NCBI RefSeq assembly: GCF_002095575.1
Contig: NZ_MLJJ01000013.1
Span: forward strand, 1 to 64,000
Reading direction: 5' to 3'
Length of the DNA stretch: 64,000 bases
DNA from: Pantoea septica
GTDB lineage: Bacteria > Pseudomonadota > Gammaproteobacteria > Enterobacterales > Enterobacteriaceae
The notes beneath the pieces are model-generated. The model did not search any database. It saw nothing but the letters and a program-made list of their open reading frames with translations, and was not told the origin of the DNA. This document shows positions 1 through 9,609 of this stretch, one piece after another. How positions within the stretch are numbered: the stretch's first letter is position 1; each line of letters opens with the position of its first letter. A program made the translations under genes and the position numbers.

Positions 1-222
1 GTGACGCTGTTCTTCGGCGGCTGGCAGGGTCCGTTCCTGCCGCCGTTCATCTGGTTCGCCCTGAAAACGGCGTTCTTTATGGTGATGTTTATCCTGATTC
101 GTGCTGCGCTTCCGCGTCCACGCTATGACCAGGTGCTGTCGTTCGGCTGGAAAGTCTGTCTGCCGTTGACGCTGTTGAACCTGCTGGCGACCGCCGCAGT
201 GATTCTGTACAACGCGCAGTAA
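1..222 (+). CDS. nuoH: NADH-quinone oxidoreductase subunit H, C-terminal end only
   Basis: This is the last 73 residues of NuoH, the membrane subunit of respiratory complex I at the junction of the hydrophilic and membrane arms, next to the quinone site. The gene begins before the window; the GTG at base 1 is an internal codon, not a start. Two hydrophobic segments are visible, with the conserved stretch [13 protein letters not shown] between them, matching the end of enterobacterial NuoH. It is followed after 11 bases by nuoI, whose ribosome binding site (GAGGTGTTGAG) begins right after the nuoH stop. Identity rests on this sequence and on the gene order that follows. Confidence 0.93.
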   Translation: MTLFFGGWQGPFLPPFIWFALKTAFFMVMFILIRAALPRPRYDQVLSFGWKVCLPLTLLNLLATAAVILYNAQ

Positions 223-233
223 GAGGTGTTGAG

Positions 234-776
234 ATGACTTTAAAAGATATTGTCGTTGGCTTCGGCACGACAGTGCGCAGTATCTGGATGATAGGCATGC
301 ATGCCTTCGCCAGGCGCGAAACTCAGATGTACCCGGAAGAGCCGGTCTATTTGCCGCCGCGTTACCGCGGCCGTATCGTGCTGACGCGCGATCCCGACGG
401 CGAAGAGCGCTGCGTCGCCTGCAACCTCTGCGCGGTGGCCTGTCCGGTCAGCTGTATCTCGCTGCAGAAAGCTGAGACCAAAGATGGCCGCTGGTACCCG
501 GAATTCTTCCGCATCAACTTCTCGCGCTGCATTTTTTGCGGGATGTGCGAAGAGGCGTGCCCGACCACTGCAATTCAGCTGACGCCCGATTTCGAGCTGG
601 GCGAATTCAAGCGCCAGGATCTGGTGTATGAAAAAGAGGATCTGCTGATCTCCGGTCCGGGCAAATATCCCGAGTACAACTTCTACCGCATGGCAGGTAT
701 GGCGATCGAAGGGAAAGAGAAGGGCGACGCCGAAAACGAAGCCAAACCCATCGACGTCAAAGGCTTGTTACCTTAA
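234..776 (+). CDS. nuoI: NADH-quinone oxidoreductase subunit I (two 4Fe-4S clusters)
   Basis: NuoI carries the electron-transfer clusters N6a and N6b, which pass electrons towards the quinone site of complex I. The 180-residue protein has two ferredoxin motifs: [12 protein letters not shown] around residues 60-71 and [12 protein letters not shown] around residues 99-110. An N-terminal amphipathic region docks it on the membrane arm. Length equals E. coli NuoI (180). It lies 11 bases after nuoH and 10 bases before nuoJ, inside the co-transcribed nuo cluster. No missing cluster ligand is visible. Confidence 0.98.
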   Translation: MTLKDIVVGFGTTVRSIWMIGMHAFARRETQMYPEEPVYLPPRYRGRIVLTRDPDGEERCVACNLCAVACPVSCISLQKAETKDGRWYPEFFRINFSRCIFCGMCEEACPTTAIQLTPDFELGEFKRQDLVYEKEDLLISGPGKYPEYNFYRMAGMAIEGKEKGDAENEAKPIDVKGLLP

Positions 777-786
777 GGAGCCCGGC

Positions 787-1326
787 ATGGAAATTGCGTT
801 TTATCTTTGCGGACTGGTGGCGGTGCTGACGACGCTGCGCGTTATCACCCACACCAATCCGGTACATGCGCTGCTGTACCTGATCGTGTCGCTGCTCTCC
901 GTTGCGGGCGTCTTCTTTTCGCTCGGCGCCTACTTCGCCGGCGCGCTGGAGATCATCGTTTACGCCGGCGCCATTATGGTGCTGTTCGTCTTCGTGGTGA
1001 TGATGCTTAACCTGGGCAACGCCACGGTGAAGCAGGAGCGCGACTGGCTGCAGCCCTCGCTGTGGATTGGGCCCGGCATCGTCTCGCTGCTGCTGCTGGT
1101 GGTGATGGTGTACGCCATTCTGACCGCCAACGATCAGGGCATCGACGGCACGGTCATCGACGCCAAAGCGGTAGGCATCAGCCTGTTCGGTCCTTACGTT
1201 CTGGCGGTAGAACTCGCCTCTATGCTGCTGCTGGCGGGTCTGGTGGTGGCGTTCCACGTCGGACGCGAAGAGCGCCAGGGCGAAGTGCTGAGCAACCGCG
1301 ACGCCAATAAGGAGGAGCACGCATGA
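787..1326 (+). CDS. nuoJ: NADH-quinone oxidoreductase subunit J
   Basis: NuoJ is a small polytopic subunit of the proton-pumping arm of complex I. The 179-residue product has about five transmembrane segments; the stretch [18 protein letters not shown] in the third helix is the highly conserved segment of the family, including the pi-bulge region implicated in coupling. The tail after the last helix is hydrophilic. Translation starts at an ATG preceded by AAGGAG. Its stop overlaps the nuoK start by 4 bases (ATGA), indicating translational coupling. Confidence 0.97.
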   Translation: MEIAFYLCGLVAVLTTLRVITHTNPVHALLYLIVSLLSVAGVFFSLGAYFAGALEIIVYAGAIMVLFVFVVMMLNLGNATVKQERDWLQPSLWIGPGIVSLLLLVVMVYAILTANDQGIDGTVIDAKAVGISLFGPYVLAVELASMLLLAGLVVAFHVGREERQGEVLSNRDANKEEHA

Positions 1327-1625
1327 TCCCGTTACAACACGGCTTAATTCTTGCCGCCGTGCTGTTTGTCCTTGGACTGACATCACTGGTGATACGCCGC
1401 AACCTGCTGTTTATGCTGATCGGCCTTGAGATCATGATCAACGCGGCCGCGCTGGCGCTGGTCGTAGCAGGCAGCTACTGGGGACAGGCGGATGGGCAGG
1501 TGATGTATATCCTGGCGATCAGCCTTGCGGCGGCGGAAGCCAGCATCGGCCTGGCGCTGCTGCTCCAGCTCTATCGTCGTCGTCAGACGCTGAACATTGA
1601 TACTGTGAGCGAGATGCGCGGATGA
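1323..1625 (+). CDS. nuoK: NADH-quinone oxidoreductase subunit K
   Basis: NuoK is a three-helix membrane subunit of complex I, homologous to MrpC of Mrp antiporters. The product is 100 residues, the standard length, with conserved acidic residues in the helices ([10 protein letters not shown] and [11 protein letters not shown]) that take part in the central proton path. It overlaps nuoJ by 4 bases and nuoL by 4 bases, typical of the tightly coupled nuoJKL junctions. Nothing unusual was seen. Confidence 0.97.
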   Translation: MIPLQHGLILAAVLFVLGLTSLVIRRNLLFMLIGLEIMINAAALALVVAGSYWGQADGQVMYILAISLAAAEASIGLALLLQLYRRRQTLNIDTVSEMRG

Positions 1626-3457
1626 ATCTTCTCTACTTAACAATCCTGTTTCCGCTAATCGGCTTCCTGCTGTTGTCATTTTCGCGTGGTCGCTGGTCGG
1701 AGAATCTGTCGGCCGCGATCGGTATGGGCTCGGTAGGCCTGGCGGCGCTGGTGACGCTGTATGTCGGCATCGACTTTTTCGCCAATGGCCAGCAGCCTTT
1801 CAACCAGGCGCTCTGGACATGGATGCAGGTCGGCAACTTCGACATTAAAGTCAATCTGACGCTGGACGGGCTATCGCTCACCATGCTGTCGGTGGTCACC
1901 GGCGTCGGCTTCCTGATCCACATGTTCGCCTCCTGGTATATGCGCGGCGAAGAGGGCTACTCCCGCTTCTTCGCCTACACCAACCTGTTCATCGCGAGCA
2001 TGGTGGTGCTGGTGCTGGCCGACAACCTGATGCTGATGTATCTCGGTTGGGAAGGGGTAGGGCTCTGCTCCTATCTGCTGATCGGCTTCTACTACAGCAA
2101 TCCGGAAAACGGCAAAGCGGCGATGAAGGCCTTTATCATCACCCGCGTCGGCGACGTCTTCCTCGCCTTTGCGCTGTTTATTCTCTACAACGAACTGGGC
2201 ACGCTCAACTTCCGCGAGATGATGGAGCTGGCGCCGCAGCACTTTGCGGCGGACAACCATATGCTGCAGTGGGCGACGCTGATGCTGCTGGGCGGCGCGG
2301 TTGGTAAGTCGGCGCAGCTGCCGCTGCAAACCTGGCTGGCGGACGCGATGGCCGGTCCGACGCCGGTGTCGGCGCTGATCCACGCCGCGACCATGGTAAC
2401 GGCGGGCGTATACCTGATCGCCCGCAGCCACGGTCTGTTCCTGCTGACGCCGGACGTGCTGCATCTGGTCGGCATCGTCGGCGCCATTACGCTGGTGCTG
2501 GCCGGCTTCGCCGCGCTGGTGCAAACCGATATCAAACGCGTGCTGGCCTACTCGACCATGAGCCAGATCGGCTACATGTTCCTGGCGCTCGGCGTGCAGG
2601 CGTGGGACGCGGCGATTTTCCACCTGATGACGCACGCCTTCTTTAAAGCGCTGCTGTTCCTCTCTTCAGGTTCGGTGATCCTCGCCTGCCATCATGAGCA
2701 AAACATCTTTAAAATGGGCGGCCTGCGTAAGAGCATTCCGCTGGTTTACGCCTGCTTCCTGGTGGGCGGCGCCGCGCTGGCTGCGCTGCCGCTGATTACG
2801 GCAGGCTTCTACAGTAAAGATGAAATCTTGTTCGGCGCGCTGGCGAACGGCCACATCAATCTGATGGCGGCTGGCCTGGTGGGCGCCTTCCTGACCTCGA
2901 TCTATACCTTCCGCATGATCTTCATCGTGTTCCACGGCGAAGAGAAGATCCACGCGCATGCGGGCAAAGGGATTACTCATCATCTGCCGCTGATCGTGCT
3001 GCTGGTGCTGTCGACCTTCGTCGGCGCGCTGATCACGCCGCCGCTGGCGGGCGTGCTGCCGCAGAGCGAAACCGGCGAAGCGGGCAAGGTCGGACTGGAG
3101 ATCGCCTCCGGCGTGGTTGCCGTAGTCGGTATCCTGATCGCCGCCGCGCTCTGGCTGGGCAAGCGTCAGCTGGTCAGCCGCATCGCCAACAGCGCGCCGG
3201 GCCGCTTCTTCGGCACCTGGTGGTTCGCTGCCTGGGGCTTCGACTGGCTCTATGACAAAGTGTTCGTCAAACCCTATCTCGGCATCGCCTGGCTGCTGCA
3301 GCGCGATCCGCTGAATGCGGTGATGAACCTGCCTGCGCTGGTGTCGCGTATCGCCAACAAAGGTCTGGTCGTCAGCGAAAACGGCTATCTGCGCTGGTAT
3401 GTCGCCTCAATGAGCGTAGGCGCCGTAGTCGTGCTGGCGCTGATGCTGGTGGTTTAA
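1622..3457 (+). CDS. nuoL: NADH-quinone oxidoreductase subunit L (antiporter-like)
   Basis: NuoL is the most distal antiporter-like proton-translocating subunit of complex I. The 611-residue product has about 16 transmembrane helices. It shows the conserved [17 protein letters not shown] segment with its key glutamate, the [27 protein letters not shown] signature region around residues 230-260, and the long C-terminal lateral helix. Length compares with 613 in E. coli. Its start overlaps the nuoK stop. The following gene, nuoM, begins only after 212 bases, the one large gap in an otherwise compact cluster. Confidence 0.98.
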   Translation: MNLLYLTILFPLIGFLLLSFSRGRWSENLSAAIGMGSVGLAALVTLYVGIDFFANGQQPFNQALWTWMQVGNFDIKVNLTLDGLSLTMLSVVTGVGFLIHMFASWYMRGEEGYSRFFAYTNLFIASMVVLVLADNLMLMYLGWEGVGLCSYLLIGFYYSNPENGKAAMKAFIITRVGDVFLAFALFILYNELGTLNFREMMELAPQHFAADNHMLQWATLMLLGGAVGKSAQLPLQTWLADAMAGPTPVSALIHAATMVTAGVYLIARSHGLFLLTPDVLHLVGIVGAITLVLAGFAALVQTDIKRVLAYSTMSQIGYMFLALGVQAWDAAIFHLMTHAFFKALLFLSSGSVILACHHEQNIFKMGGLRKSIPLVYACFLVGGAALAALPLITAGFYSKDEILFGALANGHINLMAAGLVGAFLTSIYTFRMIFIVFHGEEKIHAHAGKGITHHLPLIVLLVLSTFVGALITPPLAGVLPQSETGEAGKVGLEIASGVVAVVGILIAAALWLGKRQLVSRIANSAPGRFFGTWWFAAWGFDWLYDKVFVKPYLGIAWLLQRDPLNAVMNLPALVSRIANKGLVVSENGYLRWYVASMSVGAVVVLALMLVV

Positions 3458-3468
3458 GGTTGATGAGC

Positions 3469-3491
3469 GGGGCGGCTCGGCGAGTCGCCCC
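3469..3491 (+). repeat. Hairpin in the nuoL-nuoM gap
   Basis: Eleven bases after the nuoL stop, GGGGCG plus CTC pair with GAG plus CGCCCC around a GGC loop, with one G-T wobble. No run of T follows, so it is not a standard intrinsic terminator. It could be an RNA-processing or mRNA-stability element between the first part of the operon and nuoMN. Function is inferred only from position. Confidence 0.5.
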
Positions 3492-3669
3492 TGGTCAAGA
3501 ATGTTAAAAATTGCCCAATATGCGGGCGTTATCGATGCAGTCGGTTTTAGGACCGTCAGCGCGCAGCAGCCGGAACGTACTGAACTACGTGAAGATTGCG
3601 AGCGCTGCCGGGGACAAAAACGGCAGGCAGGATAGCCCAAAAACAGGCAGAAAAAAGGGAAAGACTTCA

Positions 3670-5190
3670 GTGCTACTACCTTGGCTAATAATCATTCCAT
3701 TCGTCGGCGGCTTGCTCTGCTGGCTGGCTGAGCGCCTCGGCGCGAAAACGCCGCGCTGGATAGCCCTGATCACCATGGGCCTGACGCTGGCGATTTCGCT
3801 GCAGCTCTGGCTGCAGGGCGGCTATTCACTGACGCAGGCCGCGGGCATGCCGCAGTGGCAGTCGGAGTTCTCCGCCTCCTGGATCCCGCGCTTCGGCATC
3901 AATTTCCATCTGGCGCTGGATGGCCTGTCGCTGCTGATGGTGGTGCTGACCGGGCTGCTCGGTCTGATGGCGGTGCTCTGTTCCTGGAACGAAATCGAGA
4001 AGTATCAGGGCTTTTTCCATCTCAATCTGATGTGGATTCTGGGCGGCGTCATCGGCGTCTTCCTGGCGATCGATATGTTCCTGTTCTTCTTCTTCTGGGA
4101 GATGATGCTGGTGCCGATGTACTTCCTCATCGCGCTCTGGGGTCATAAGGCATCCGACGGTAAAACCCGTATCACCGCCGCCACCAAGTTTTTCATCTAT
4201 ACCCAGTCTTCGGGTCTGGTGATGCTGATTGCGATTCTGGCGCTGGTGTTCGTGCACTACAACGCCACCGGCGTCTGGACGTTCAACTACGAGCAGCTGC
4301 TGAAAACGCCGATGTCGCATACGGTGGAATACTTGCTGATGCTGGGCTTCTTTATCGCCTTCGCGGTAAAAATGCCGGTGGTGCCGCTGCACGGCTGGCT
4401 GCCGGACGCCCACAGCCAGGCGCCGACGGCGGGTTCAGTGGACCTCGCCGGCATTCTGCTGAAAACCGCCGCTTACGGTCTGCTGCGCTTTAGCCTGCCG
4501 CTGTTCCCTAACGCCTCGGCGGAATTCGCGCCGATCGCCATGTGGCTGGGCATTATCGGCATCTTCTACGGCGCCTGGATGGCCTTCTCGCAGACCGATA
4601 TCAAACGCCTGATCGCCTACACCTCGATTTCCCATATGGGCTTCGTGCTGATCGCCATCTATACCGGCAGCCAGCTTGCCTTCCAGGGCGCCGTGGTGCA
4701 GATGATTGCGCACGGCCTCTCCGCCGCCGCGCTCTTTATTCTGTGCGGTCAGCTCTATGAGCGTCTGCATACGCGCGATATGCGTCAGATGGGCGGCCTC
4801 TGGTCGCGCATTAAGTGGATTCCGGGCCTGTCGCTCTTCTTTGCGGTCGCGAATCTGGGGATGCCGGGCACCGGCAACTTCGCCGGCGAATTTATGATCC
4901 TGACGGGCAGCTTCCAGGTGGTGCCGGTGATTATCGTTATCGCCACTTTCGGCCTGGTGTTCGCCTCGGTCTACTCGCTGATCATGATGCAGCGCGCCTA
5001 CTACGGCGAAGCGAAGTCGAAAGATCCGCTGCCGGGCATGTCGCCGCGTGAATTTACGATGATTATGGTGCTGGTGGTTCTGCTGGTGCTGCTGGGCGTT
5101 TACCCGCAGCCGATTCTGGATACGTCCCATGCCGCCATGAGCAATATTCAGCAGTGGTTTACCGCTTCAATTTCAACTACAAGGCCGTAA
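3670..5190 (+). CDS. nuoM: NADH-quinone oxidoreductase subunit M (antiporter-like)
   Basis: NuoM is the middle antiporter-like proton-pumping subunit of complex I. I place the start at the GTG at 3670 because translation from there begins (M)LLPWLIIIPFVGG, aligning with the known N-terminus of E. coli NuoM and giving 506 residues against 509. An in-frame ATG at 3511 would add a 53-residue hydrophilic extension with no family counterpart. Conserved elements include FFFFWEMMLVPMYFLIALWG with its essential glutamate and KMPVVPLHGWLPDAHSQAPT with its lysine. A modest ribosome binding site (GGGAAAG) precedes the GTG. nuoN follows after 6 bases. Confidence 0.96.
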   Translation: MLLPWLIIIPFVGGLLCWLAERLGAKTPRWIALITMGLTLAISLQLWLQGGYSLTQAAGMPQWQSEFSASWIPRFGINFHLALDGLSLLMVVLTGLLGLMAVLCSWNEIEKYQGFFHLNLMWILGGVIGVFLAIDMFLFFFFWEMMLVPMYFLIALWGHKASDGKTRITAATKFFIYTQSSGLVMLIAILALVFVHYNATGVWTFNYEQLLKTPMSHTVEYLLMLGFFIAFAVKMPVVPLHGWLPDAHSQAPTAGSVDLAGILLKTAAYGLLRFSLPLFPNASAEFAPIAMWLGIIGIFYGAWMAFSQTDIKRLIAYTSISHMGFVLIAIYTGSQLAFQGAVVQMIAHGLSAAALFILCGQLYERLHTRDMRQMGGLWSRIKWIPGLSLFFAVANLGMPGTGNFAGEFMILTGSFQVVPVIIVIATFGLVFASVYSLIMMQRAYYGEAKSKDPLPGMSPREFTMIMVLVVLLVLLGVYPQPILDTSHAAMSNIQQWFTASISTTRP

Positions 5191-5196
5191 TTCGCC

Positions 5197-6654
5197 ATGA
5201 CAATAACTTTTCAACAATTGATCGCGTTGCTACCGCTGTTGATCGTCGGATTGACGGTGGTGGTTGTGATGCTGTCCATTGCCTGGCGACGCAACCACTT
5301 TGTTAACGCCACGCTGACGGTCATCGGTCTGAACCTGGCGCTGGTTTCGCTCTGGTTTGTGGGGCAGGCGGGCGCAATGGACGTGACGCCGCTGCTGCGG
5401 ATCGATCCTTACGCCGTGTTCTATACCGCGCTGGTGATCCTGGCGAGCCTGGCAACCTGTACCTTTGCCTATCCCTGGCTGGCCGGTTTTCCGGATAACA
5501 AGGATGAGTTCTATCTGCTGGTGCTGATTGCGACGCTGGGCGGCATCGTGCTGGCGAGCGCCAATCATCTGGCGTCGCTGTTTATCGGCGTCGAGCTGCT
5601 GTCGCTGCCGCTGTTCGGTATGATCGGCTACGCCTTCCGGCAGAAGCGTTCGCTGGAAGCGGCGCTGAAATATACCATTCTGTCGGCGGCCGCCTCCTCT
5701 TTCCTGCTGTTCGGCATCGCGCTGATCTATGCCGATTCCGGCAGCCTGAGCTTCGTGAAGCTGGGAGAGAGCCTGAACGACGCCATGATTCAGCAGCCGC
5801 TGCTGCTGGTGGGTCTCGGCATGATGATTATCGGCCTCGGCTTTAAGCTGTCGCTGGTGCCGTTCCACCTCTGGACCCCGGACGTCTATCAGGGCGCGCC
5901 TGCGCCGGTGTCGACCTTCCTCGCCACCGCCAGCAAGATCGCCATCTTCGGCGTGATAATGCGTCTGTTTATGTACGCGCCGCTGACCGACAGCGAGGCG
6001 GTGCGCACCGTGCTGGGTCTGATCGCCTTCGTGTCGATTCTGTTCGGCAACCTGATGGCGATTTCGCAAAGCAACATTAAACGTCTGCTGGGCTACTCCT
6101 CGATTGCGCATCTCGGCTATCTGCTGGTGGCGCTGATCGCGGTGAAAACCCATCAGCTGTCGCTGGAGACCGCAGGCGTTTATCTGGCGGGCTACCTGTT
6201 CAGCAGCCTGGGCGCGTTTGGCGTCGTCAGCCTGATGTCCAGCCCGTACCGCGGCCCGGATGCCGATTCGCTCTACTCCTATCGCGGCCTGTTCTGGCAC
6301 CGTCCGGTGCTGTCGGCGGTGATGACGGTAATGATGCTGTCGCTGGCCGGCATTCCAATGACGCTCGGCTTTATCGGCAAATTCTACGTTATCGCTTCCG
6401 GCGTCAACGCGAAGCTGTGGTGGCTGACGGCGGCCGTGGTTGTCGGCAGCGCCATCGGCCTCTACTACTATCTGCGCGTGACAGTGAGTCTCTACCTCAG
6501 CCCGCCGGAGCTGCATACGCGCGATACCCCGGCCAACTGGGCGTTTACCGCCGGCGGCGTGGTCGTGCTGATTTCAGCGATTCTGGTGCTGCTGCTCGGC
6601 GTTTATCCGCAGCCGCTGATTACGCTGGTGCAGATGGCGCAGCCGCTGATGTAA
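5197..6654 (+). CDS. nuoN: NADH-quinone oxidoreductase subunit N (antiporter-like)
   Basis: NuoN is the antiporter-like subunit closest to the NuoA/J/K/H core of complex I. The product is 485 residues, the usual length, with about 14 transmembrane segments. It shows the family signatures [17 protein letters not shown], with the conserved glutamate, and [20 protein letters not shown], with the conserved lysine. It is the last nuo gene: an intrinsic terminator starts 18 bases after the stop. Confidence 0.98.
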   Translation: MTITFQQLIALLPLLIVGLTVVVVMLSIAWRRNHFVNATLTVIGLNLALVSLWFVGQAGAMDVTPLLRIDPYAVFYTALVILASLATCTFAYPWLAGFPDNKDEFYLLVLIATLGGIVLASANHLASLFIGVELLSLPLFGMIGYAFRQKRSLEAALKYTILSAAASSFLLFGIALIYADSGSLSFVKLGESLNDAMIQQPLLLVGLGMMIIGLGFKLSLVPFHLWTPDVYQGAPAPVSTFLATASKIAIFGVIMRLFMYAPLTDSEAVRTVLGLIAFVSILFGNLMAISQSNIKRLLGYSSIAHLGYLLVALIAVKTHQLSLETAGVYLAGYLFSSLGAFGVVSLMSSPYRGPDADSLYSYRGLFWHRPVLSAVMTVMMLSLAGIPMTLGFIGKFYVIASGVNAKLWWLTAAVVVGSAIGLYYYLRVTVSLYLSPPELHTRDTPANWAFTAGGVVVLISAILVLLLGVYPQPLITLVQMAQPLM

Positions 6655-6672
6655 ACCGCGTTTACCCTTGTG

Positions 6673-6702
6673 AAATCAGGCCCTCGGGCCTGATTTTTTT
6701 TG
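6673..6702 (+). terminator. Intrinsic terminator of the nuo operon
   Basis: AAATCAGGCCC pairs with GGGCCTGATTT and runs directly into a tract of T residues. It lies between the nuoN stop and the elaA ribosome binding site, marking the end of the nuo transcript. Confidence 0.9.
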
Positions 6703-6717
6703 TCTTCAGGAGAGCCT

Positions 6718-7167
6718 ATGGATATCAGCTGGCAAGACAGGCATCACAGCGAACTGAGCGCGCGGCAGCTTTATGCGCTGCTGGCGCTGCGCTGCGAAGT
6801 GTTCATCGTTGAGCAGACCTGTCCCTATCTGGACGTCGACGGTCAGGATCTGGTGGCGGATAACCGCCATATTCTGGGGATGCGCGGCGACGAGCTGGTG
6901 GCCTACGCGCGTATTTTGACGCCTGCGGACGAGGCCGCGCCGGTGGCGATCGGGCGCGTGGTCGTCTCTGCCAGCGCGCGGGGAATCAATCTCGGCAACC
7001 GGCTGATGGAGCAGGCGCTACGCAGCTGCGAGCAGCACTGGCCGGGGCGCGGGGTATATCTGTCGGCGCAGGCGCACCTGCAGAATTTCTATGGGCGCTT
7101 CGGTTTTCAGGCGGTCGGCGAGATCTATCTGGAAGACAACATTCCGCATATCGATATGCGCAAATAA
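6718..7167 (+). CDS. elaA: ElaA, GNAT-family N-acetyltransferase
   Basis: A 149-residue GNAT acetyltransferase. The N-terminal part (QLYALLALRCEVFIVEQ) and the acetyl-CoA-binding region around residues 84-103 (IGRVVVSASARGINLGNRLM) match E. coli ElaA, as does the segment AQAHLQNFYGRFGF. The ATG at 6718 is chosen because AGGAGA lies 4 bases upstream; an in-frame ATG at 6700 falls in the terminator's T tract. The substrate of ElaA is not established. The position directly after nuoN resembles the E. coli nuo-ela neighbourhood. Confidence 0.93.
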   Translation: MDISWQDRHHSELSARQLYALLALRCEVFIVEQTCPYLDVDGQDLVADNRHILGMRGDELVAYARILTPADEAAPVAIGRVVVSASARGINLGNRLMEQALRSCEQHWPGRGVYLSAQAHLQNFYGRFGFQAVGEIYLEDNIPHIDMRK

Positions 7168-7169
7168 AA

Positions 7170-7204
7170 AAACGGCGAGCTAAAAGCTCGCCGTTTCTCT
7201 TTTA
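7170..7204. terminator. Bidirectional terminator between elaA and opgD
   Basis: AAACGGCGAGC pairs with GCTCGCCGTTT around a TAAAA loop. An A tract lies on the left and a T-rich tract on the right, so it can end both the rightward elaA and the leftward opgD transcripts. Confidence 0.85.
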
Positions 7205-8860
7205 GCCCACCGTCATCTGGCGGTCATCAACATATTTGCGCTGATCCGCCGGCGGCGGGAAATACTGATAGAGCCAGGTCTCGCTCAGGGTTTCATCTTT
7301 CGTGCGCAGGAACAGACGCATCTCCACCGGCGTTGTGGCGTCGCTCTCTGGATACCAGTCGAACAAGATGCGATAGCCGTTCATCGGCTCGACGTAAAGG
7401 ATCTCTACCTGCTTAAAGGTGCCGGATGACAGGGTAATCACCGGCTCGATACCCTTCGGCGCGGCCGCTTTTAAATCGCCGCCGACGAAATCAATGGCGA
7501 AGCGACGACACCACTTCTCAGGGAAATGCTCGCCCGGCGCCCAGCCTTCCGGGAAGCCGCCGATGCCGGTACGGGTGGCGTCGACGCGCGCGAGACCGCT
7601 GCGCACCGGCGGCAGGCCGCTCCAATAAAGCTTGTAAGAGAAGCTGAATTCGCTGCCCGCCTTCACCGGCTCGGCCGGCTGCCAGAAGCAGACGATGTTA
7701 TCCAGCGTTTCGCCGGTGGTGGGGATCTCCATCAGATTGATGGCGCCCTTGCCCCATTTGCCCACCGGCTCGACCCACAGGCTGGGGCGCTTGTCATACC
7801 AGCCGATAACATCCTGATAATCTTTGAAATCGTGATTAAGCTGCAACAGGCCGAAGCCGCGCGGGTTCTCATCCTGATAGGCGTTGAACTGCAGCTTCTG
7901 CGGGTTATTCAGCGGACGCGCGATCCACTCGCCGCTGCCGCTCCACATCGCCAAACGATCGGAGTCGTGGATCTGCGGATGATAGGTATTGCACATGCGG
8001 CGCTCGTTGGTGCCGCAGCTGAACATACTGGTCATGGGCGCAATGCCGAGCTGGCGGATCGCTTTGCGCGCATAGAGATGGTTCTCCACCTCCATTACCA
8101 CGCGGTTCGCCTCGCAGTGAATGGTGAACTTATAGGCGCCGGTAACGCTGGCACCGTCCAGCAGGGCGTAGGCGACAAAGGTGGTGTCGTCCGCTTTCGG
8201 CGTTTCGAACCAGAATGCGGTGAAGTCGGGAAACTCCTCGCCGCCGTTGCTGAAGGTATTGACCGCCACGCCGCGCGCGGAAAGGCCGTACTGATAAGTG
8301 TCGTCCACGGCGCGGAAGTAGCTCGCGCCAAGGAAAGAGACGATATCGCGGCGCGCCAGCTCCGGTTTCTTAAAGGCGCGGAAGCCGGCGAAGCCGAGAT
8401 CGTTTTTGCCCACCAGCTGCTGCGTATCCACCTTCGCGTTGTTGTAGTTGAACAGCTCGGGGCGGAAGTGGATCTCGCGCGCTTCGCGGCTGTCGGCATC
8501 GACCGAAAACATGCGGATGCGGCGCTTAAAGCCCATGCCGACGTGGAAAAACTGCACGTCGAGCTGGCGATCGGGGATATTGTTCCAGAGCGAATGACCG
8601 GCGTCGTACTGAATTTCGTTGTACGCCTGCGGCGTCAGCGTCGCCAGCGTCTCTGGCAGCGCGCCTGGCGCGCCACCCCAGGGTTGCTTCGCCAGCGCGG
8701 CGGCTTTCTTTTTCAGTACATCGAAATCGAAGCGCACGGCGGCACCGTCTGCAATGCCATCTTCTGCCCAGGCGGATTGCGCAAACAGCGTCGACAGGCC
8801 GGTCATGCCGCTGACGGCGGAGAAGGCCATTGACGCTTTCATAAACATTCTTCGATTCAT
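7202..8860 (-). CDS. opgD: Glucans biosynthesis protein D
   Basis: OpgD (MdoD) acts in the periplasm on osmoregulated periplasmic glucans, shaping the glucan backbone. The 552-residue protein begins with a twin-arginine signal ([11 protein letters not shown], then a hydrophobic run ending near AWA at residue 32). Diagnostic stretches include [20 protein letters not shown] and [15 protein letters not shown], matching E. coli OpgD (551 residues) rather than its paralogue OpgG, which is shorter and Sec-exported. It is convergent with elaA and divergent from elaB. In E. coli the gene is not located here. Confidence 0.95.
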   Translation of the reverse strand: MNRRMFMKASMAFSAVSGMTGLSTLFAQSAWAEDGIADGAAVRFDFDVLKKKAAALAKQPWGGAPGALPETLATLTPQAYNEIQYDAGHSLWNNIPDRQLDVQFFHVGMGFKRRIRMFSVDADSREAREIHFRPELFNYNNAKVDTQQLVGKNDLGFAGFRAFKKPELARRDIVSFLGASYFRAVDDTYQYGLSARGVAVNTFSNGGEEFPDFTAFWFETPKADDTTFVAYALLDGASVTGAYKFTIHCEANRVVMEVENHLYARKAIRQLGIAPMTSMFSCGTNERRMCNTYHPQIHDSDRLAMWSGSGEWIARPLNNPQKLQFNAYQDENPRGFGLLQLNHDFKDYQDVIGWYDKRPSLWVEPVGKWGKGAINLMEIPTTGETLDNIVCFWQPAEPVKAGSEFSFSYKLYWSGLPPVRSGLARVDATRTGIGGFPEGWAPGEHFPEKWCRRFAIDFVGGDLKAAAPKGIEPVITLSSGTFKQVEILYVEPMNGYRILFDWYPESDATTPVEMRLFLRTKDETLSETWLYQYFPPPADQRKYVDDRQMTVG

Positions 8861-9091
8861 GCCAGAAATTATTCCTTAGCGTTCGAGTGTGTTGTGACTG
8901 TCCTGCTCTGCGCGCAGGTGACGTAAAAGCGCAGATAACAGCAGGGTACGACAGTCTGCCAGATGAAAAATTCAGTCCGCCTTAAATTTATCAGATTAAT
9001 CAAGAAGGCCGAGGAATTTCGTCTAAAACCGGGCTAAGGGAAACTCGGGGGAATCCTGGTGAAACCATCCTGCAAACGGCGATTTTGCCGC

Positions 9092-9097
9092 TATAGT
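9092..9097 (+). promoter_or_regulatory. Candidate -10 element of the elaB promoter
   Basis: The sequence GCCGCTATAGTTAAG contains TATAGT preceded by C, similar to the stress sigma factor RpoS preference CTATAgT. No good -35 hexamer is visible 17 bases upstream, which also fits RpoS. E. coli elaB is known as a stationary-phase gene. The assignment is tentative. Confidence 0.4.
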
Positions 9098-9132
9098 TAA
9101 GAGACTGCTTTGTAAATGACACGGAGGAAATG

Positions 9133-9444
9133 ATGGTAAAAGAGACAGAAGCTTTCGACACCAATCTGGATGATGATTTGGCGCTGTTGACCGAGACGCT
9201 GGAAGAAGTGTTAAAGTCGTCAGGCGATCCGACCGATCAGAAGTACATCGAGCTCAAAACCAAAGCGGAGCAGGCGCTGGAAGATGTGAAGTCACGCGTA
9301 AGCCAGGCTTCCGACAGCTACTACTATCGCGCGAAAAACGTCGCTTACCGCGCCGACGACTACGTGCATGAGAAACCCTGGCAGGGTATCGGCATCGGCG
9401 CCGCCGCCGGCCTGGTGCTCGGCCTGCTGCTGGCGCGTCGCTAA
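9133..9444 (+). CDS. elaB: ElaB, membrane-anchored ribosome-associated DUF883 protein
   Basis: A 103-residue tail-anchored protein of the ElaB/YqjD/YgaM (DUF883) family; members bind ribosomes and the inner membrane in stationary phase. The soluble N-terminal part is a helical segment rich in Glu, Lys and Asp. The conserved block SDSYYYRAKNVAYRADDYVHEKPW precedes one C-terminal transmembrane helix (IGIGAAAGLVLGLLLARR). Two adjacent ATGs exist at 9130 and 9133; the second is preferred because GGAGG then lies 5 bases away rather than 2. It is a single-gene unit with its own terminator. Confidence 0.95.
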   Translation: MVKETEAFDTNLDDDLALLTETLEEVLKSSGDPTDQKYIELKTKAEQALEDVKSRVSQASDSYYYRAKNVAYRADDYVHEKPWQGIGIGAAAGLVLGLLLARR

Positions 9445-9458
9445 GACGTCGCAGCTAA

Positions 9459-9488
9459 AAACGGCGGGGCGACCCGCCGTTTGTTTTT
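9459..9488 (+). terminator. Intrinsic terminator of elaB
   Basis: AAACGGCGGG pairs with CCCGCCGTTT around a four-base GCGA loop and is followed by TTTGTTTTT, starting 14 bases after the elaB stop. Confidence 0.88.
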
Positions 9489-9609
9489 CCCTTCCTCGCA
9501 TTCCTTCTTGTTTGCCCCTTACTGCCGCTGACGCGAAATGCGCACTATTGTGTTGAGTTTACCCAGCGCGCTTCCTACAGTAGATCGATGGACAAAAGGA
9601 GATGAATAC

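Noticed and set aside
1..3. GTG at base 1 as the start of a 73-residue gene
   Set aside because: The product is the conserved C-terminus of NuoH; the gene starts outside the window.
3511..3669. N-terminal extension of nuoM from the ATG at 3511
   Set aside because: The extra 53 residues are hydrophilic and have no counterpart in NuoM; GTG 3670 aligns with the family start.
7526..8833. Long open frame antisense to opgD (435 codons)
   Set aside because: High third-position GC keeps opposite frames open; the product is a low-complexity Ala/Arg/Gly/His shadow, and opgD is a full-length family match.
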